A DNA stretch of 47,263 bases, from assembly GCF_001896135.2 (NCBI RefSeq), contig NZ_MPOH02000005.1:284906-332168 (forward strand). Direction: 5' to 3'. The notes under the pieces are model-generated. The model was given only the letters and a program-made list of their open reading frames with translations, had not been told where the DNA came from and made no database searches. Position 1 is the stretch's first letter, and each line of letters starts with the position of its first letter. This DNA comes from Streptomyces phaeoluteigriseus (lineage in GTDB: Bacteria; Actinomycetota; Actinomycetes; Streptomycetales; Streptomycetaceae). Positions 44,029 through 47,263 of the stretch are shown one piece after another. Made by a program: the position numbers and the translations under genes.

Positions 44029-44952
44029 TCAGCCGAGGCCGCGGGAGTCCTGCTTGAGGGCCGTGTCCACCGTGAGCGCGGTGGCGACGACCAGGCTCAG
44101 CAGGGGTTCGGGCAGCTGGTAGTGGATCTGCAGGACGTAGTTGTCCGCGGTGGTGAACAGGGTCTTGGCGAGACCTTCCCAGGTCTTGGTGATCCGGGCG
44201 ACCTCGTTGTCGGCGTGGTCGACGATCGCGAAGTTCCAGGCCCGCCAGTTCTCCGCCCTGATCGCGCCGACCTGCCGGCCGTCCGCGTTGATGGCGAAGT
44301 TGATCTTCCCGAAGACGTTCTGCTGGGCGATCTCGCCGACCGGCTGACCGTCGGGACGCGTCACGATCACCCGGGACTTCATGAACTTGCGCGGGCGGGT
44401 CAGCAGCAGCACCGGCTGACCGTAGGCGTCGCGGATCTCCAGCTTGTGCGTCATGAACTGGTCGATGCTGGCGACGAAGCGCAGGACCTTCTTCAGCGCG
44501 CTCTGCCCGACCTGCACGACCGAGCCGAGCTGGTTGCCCTGCTGGTCCATGACCTTGTACTCGTTGGTCAGCTCGATCAGCTTGGCCTTCTGGTTCACCA
44601 CCAGCACCGGCTCGCTGAACAGCGTGCCGCCGCCGGGGCCGCCCGCCGCGACGCCCGCCTGCTGCCGCACCTGCTGCTGCACACGGGGATCGGGCCCGGC
44701 GGCCGGCTGCGCCGGCACCTGCGGCTGGAAGGGCTGCGCCGGTGCCGACTGCTGAGCCGGTACCTGCTGCGCGGGCTGCTGGCCCTGTGCCTGCGGCCGG
44801 CCCGGAACCTGCCCCTGCGCCTGCTGCTGCGCCTGCTGCTGCTCGGCGTGGGTGTGCTCGGTCCACTGGGATCCGTCCCAGTAGCGCAGGGTCCGGTCGG
44901 CCCCGTGCGGGTCGGGGTACCAACCTGCAGGTGTGTTCGAATGCGTGGTCAC
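44029..44952 (-). CDS. DUF2510-phospholipid-scramblase-like protein
   Basis: 307 residues from GTG 44952 (VTTHSNTPAGWYPDPHG). Domains: DUF2510 (about 8-45; GWYPDP...RYWDGSQWTEH), then a Gln/Pro/Ala-rich disordered region (46-130), then a scramblase/LURP-one-like beta-barrel (about 140-300) with LVVNQKAKLIELTNEYKVMDQQGN, SRVIVTRPDGQ and FAINADGRQVG. A C-terminal hydrophobic stretch LLSLVVATALTVDTAL may contact membrane. An in-frame upstream start is less likely. Function unknown in bacteria. Confidence 0.8.
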   Translation of the reverse strand: MTTHSNTPAGWYPDPHGADRTLRYWDGSQWTEHTHAEQQQAQQQAQGQVPGRPQAQGQQPAQQVPAQQSAPAQPFQPQVPAQPAAGPDPRVQQQVRQQAGVAAGGPGGGTLFSEPVLVVNQKAKLIELTNEYKVMDQQGNQLGSVVQVGQSALKKVLRFVASIDQFMTHKLEIRDAYGQPVLLLTRPRKFMKSRVIVTRPDGQPVGEIAQQNVFGKINFAINADGRQVGAIRAENWRAWNFAIVDHADNEVARITKTWEGLAKTLFTTADNYVLQIHYQLPEPLLSLVVATALTVDTALKQDSRGLG

Positions 44953-45034
44953 CGGGGCACAGTACCCCGAGCCCACCCGGACCTGACCAGCCCCCACGAT
45001 GCGGTGTTCACCGTGCTTTACCCGCGCGGCACAC

Positions 45035-47086
45035 TCATTCCGTGACGATGGCCGGGTCGCTCACACCGGGGCGCCCGTTCTCGACGTGCCCGGCGAACCT
45101 CCGCTGGAACGACGGGTCGGCGACCGAGGTGACGGTGAGGTCGTACCAGCGCCGGCTGGCGCTCAGGTCGACGGTGCGCTTGAGGACGGCGCCCACCTTG
45201 ACCCGTACGGTCGTGGTACGGCCGCGGTAGCCGTCGGCCACCTTCAACTCCACGGTGACGGGGCCCCGGTTGGTGAAGGTCAGCTCCACGTCGTCACCCA
45301 CGTGCCGCGCCACGACCTCCGGTCCCGCGGTCCTCCCCGGCCCCTTGAAGACGCGCAGGAAGCCGTTCGGCCCGTGCACGGTGAGGTCGTGGGAGCCGCC
45401 CGAGTACGCCGAGTTCCAGGTGTCGGACATCTTCTTGCCGGCCTCGGTGGTGTAGGTCCACGGCCCGTCGGCGCGGTTGCCGGAGGTGACCAGGAAGGCG
45501 GCGCCCGCCTTGGCACCGGAGGCGAAGGTGAGCGTGAACTTCCCGGCCGCCGGATCGGCCGAACCGTCCACGGTGGGGGCGTACTTGAGGGGGCGGGCGG
45601 GCCGCAGACCACGCTCCTGCTTGGGCAGGACGCCCTCGGCGGGCGGGGTGGGCCGGTAGTCGGGGTGCCGCTCGCGGTCCTGCGGCTCGTACCCGTCGGT
45701 GTCGGGCAGCGTGACCGGCCCGGTGTCCCTGCGGGAGAAGTCGAAGGCCGCGGTCAGGTCACCGCAGACGGCCCGACGCCACGGGGAGATGTTCGGCTCG
45801 CGCACCCCGAAGCGGCGCTCCATGAAACGGATGACCGAGGTGTGGTCGAGGGTCTCGGAGCAGACGTAACCGCCCTTGCTCCAGGGCGAGACGACGAGCA
45901 TCGGCACACGCGGGCCGAGACCGTACGGACCGGCGACGCGGTTGCCGGCGCCCGGGTACAGGTCCAGGGAGACGTCGACGGTCGACCTGCCCTGCGCGTC
46001 GGACGTCGGCGGCAGCGGCGGCACCAGGTGGTCGAAGAAGCCGTCGTTCTCGTCGTAGGTGACGAAGAGGGCCGTCTTCGCCCACACCGCCGGGTTGGAG
46101 GTGAGCGCGTCCAGGACCTGGGCGATGTACCAGGCACCGTAGTTCGAGGGCCAGTTGGAGTGCTCGGAGAAGGCCTCGGGGGCGGCGATCCAGGAGATCT
46201 TCGGCAGCGTGCCGGCCTTGACGTCGGCCCGGAGCCGGTCAAAGTAGCCGTCGCCGTTCTTGACGTCGGTGCCGGTGCGGGCCTTGTCGTACAGCGGGTC
46301 GCCGGGGGTGGCGTTGCGGTACTTGTTGAAGTAGAGCAGCGAGTTGTCGCCGTAGTTGCCGCGGTAGGCGTCCTGGATCCAGCCCCAGGAGCCTTGCGCG
46401 TCGAGGCCGTCGCCGATGTCCTGGTAGATCTTCCAGGAGACGCCGGCCTTCTCCAGCCGCTCGGGGTACGTCGTCCAGTCGTAGCCCAGCTCGTCGTTGC
46501 CCATGACGGGGCCGCCGCCCCGGCCGTCGTTGCCCGTGTGCCCCGTCCACATGTAGTAGCGGTTCGGGTCGGTGGAGCCGATGAACGAGCAGTGGTAGGC
46601 GTCGCAGACGGTGAACTTGTCGGCGAGCGCGTAGTGGAAGGGGATGTCCTCGCGGGTGAGGTACGCCATCGTCGTCGTGCCCTTCGCGGGCACCCACCGG
46701 TCGTACCTGCCGCCGTTGTAGGCCGCCTGGCCGTCGGGCCAGCTGTGCGGGAGGCCTTCGAGGAACTGCATGCCGAGGTCGTCGGCGGTGGGGTGGAAGG
46801 GCAGCAGGTCCTTGGTGCCGTCCGACTGGTGCCACACCGACTTGCCGTTCGGCAGCGTCACCGGATGCGGGTCGCCGAAGCCGCGCACACCCCTCAGCTT
46901 GCCGAAGTAGTGGTCGAAGGACCGGTTCTCCTGCATGAGGACGACGATGTGCTCGACATCCTCGATCGTCCCGGTGCGGTGGTTGGCGGGGAGGGCCGCG
47001 GCACGCTCGATGCTGCTCGACAGCGCGCTGAACGCCGTGGTGGCACCCGCGATCTGGAGGAATCTGCGCCGGTTGACTTCGGACAT
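45035..47086 (-). CDS. Tat-exported phospholipase C (phosphocholine-specific type)
   Basis: 683 residues from ATG 47086, which has a purine-rich stretch ahead. A Tat signal MSEVNRRRFLQIAGATTAFSA opens it. The catalytic core fits the acid-phosphatase/phospholipase C family: VLMQENRSFDHYFGKLRGVRGFGD, NDGRGGGPVMGNDELGYDWTTYPE, FVTYDENDGFFDHLVPP, VPMLVVSPWSKGG and LDHTSVIRFMERRFG. C-terminal modules (about 480-683) resemble the DUF756 domains. It releases phosphocholine or phosphate from lipids outside the cell. Stands alone in the window. Confidence 0.9.
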   Translation of the reverse strand: MSEVNRRRFLQIAGATTAFSALSSSIERAAALPANHRTGTIEDVEHIVVLMQENRSFDHYFGKLRGVRGFGDPHPVTLPNGKSVWHQSDGTKDLLPFHPTADDLGMQFLEGLPHSWPDGQAAYNGGRYDRWVPAKGTTTMAYLTREDIPFHYALADKFTVCDAYHCSFIGSTDPNRYYMWTGHTGNDGRGGGPVMGNDELGYDWTTYPERLEKAGVSWKIYQDIGDGLDAQGSWGWIQDAYRGNYGDNSLLYFNKYRNATPGDPLYDKARTGTDVKNGDGYFDRLRADVKAGTLPKISWIAAPEAFSEHSNWPSNYGAWYIAQVLDALTSNPAVWAKTALFVTYDENDGFFDHLVPPLPPTSDAQGRSTVDVSLDLYPGAGNRVAGPYGLGPRVPMLVVSPWSKGGYVCSETLDHTSVIRFMERRFGVREPNISPWRRAVCGDLTAAFDFSRRDTGPVTLPDTDGYEPQDRERHPDYRPTPPAEGVLPKQERGLRPARPLKYAPTVDGSADPAAGKFTLTFASGAKAGAAFLVTSGNRADGPWTYTTEAGKKMSDTWNSAYSGGSHDLTVHGPNGFLRVFKGPGRTAGPEVVARHVGDDVELTFTNRGPVTVELKVADGYRGRTTTVRVKVGAVLKRTVDLSASRRWYDLTVTSVADPSFQRRFAGHVENGRPGVSDPAIVTE

Positions 47087-47263
47087 GGGTGAAGGACCTC
47101 TCGTGCGGGGCGTGTTCGACGGCCAGTCGTCCGCTGAGGGACTGCGCGCGCAAGGAGTGTTCCAAGAGGACACAACGGGAAGGAAGGCGCGGATGGCGCC
47201 CATGTGAAGGTCGACGGTACGGGGGAATGGCTGGAGCGGGGTTGGCGGGGACGGTGGCTTGGC
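47087..47263. other. Upstream flank of phospholipase C, no gene seen
   Basis: This end of the window holds the phospholipase 5' region. Readings through it on either strand give no recognisable protein or ribosome site. A promoter cannot be fixed with confidence. Confidence 0.4.

Overview
The window is high-GC actinobacterial chromosome, almost certainly from a Streptomyces. It carries an SsgA-like sporulation protein, a WhiB-like regulator, a small laccase with a twin-arginine signal, GTG/TTG starts and strong third-position GC. From memory, the gene order matches the S. coelicolor SCO6697-SCO6722 neighbourhood (pca cluster, small laccase SLAC, ssgD, an ABC-F gene). I could not check this by search.

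Layout. 1-6249: small housekeeping and accessory genes, namely a CoA-transferase fragment, MmcQ/YjbR, a saccharopine-dehydrogenase-like reductase, endonuclease V, YciI, a secreted BNR protein and ssgD. 6250-9056: an ABC-F ribosome-protection-type ATPase behind a leader with a three-codon upstream ORF, then dimethylargininase. 9057-11197: an acyl-ACP desaturase behind three 15-bp direct repeats, then an unknown protein. 11215-16203: an island with a metallopeptidase/VWA protein, a tandem-AAA MoxR-like ATPase and a zinc-ribbon SDR-like protein, bracketed by three odd, mutually related tRNA genes (Trp, Glu and Cys anticodons). 16278-19739: WhiB-like, VOC and LacI proteins and the laccase. 19929-24678: two large secreted proteins, ThuA-sugar dehydrogenase and cupredoxin-OmpL47-DUF1080. 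24697-26886: a divergent NHEJ-type polymerase/primase and an ATP-dependent ligase. 26949-29441: an alcohol dehydrogenase and a DUF3048 lipoprotein.

29479-36655 is the protocatechuate branch of the beta-ketoadipate pathway. A divergent MarR repressor (PcaV) faces pcaIJFHGBL, which are tightly overlapped and together take protocatechuate to succinyl-CoA and acetyl-CoA. 36897-47086: a large STAND-like ATPase, a DUF2510 membrane protein behind 11-bp direct repeats, a TetR regulator with a long palindrome divergent from a PAP2 phosphatase/DMT transporter pair, a DUF2510-scramblase protein and a Tat-exported phospholipase C.

Quality warning: seven otherwise intact genes carry small frameshifts (eight sites: near 3295, 12115, 19535, 23338, 25514, 37602, 43175 and 43224), mostly single-base changes in G/C-rich runs. 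These more likely reflect sequencing or assembly error than seven independent gene deaths. They are listed as pseudogenes, with the intact reading explained in each entry.
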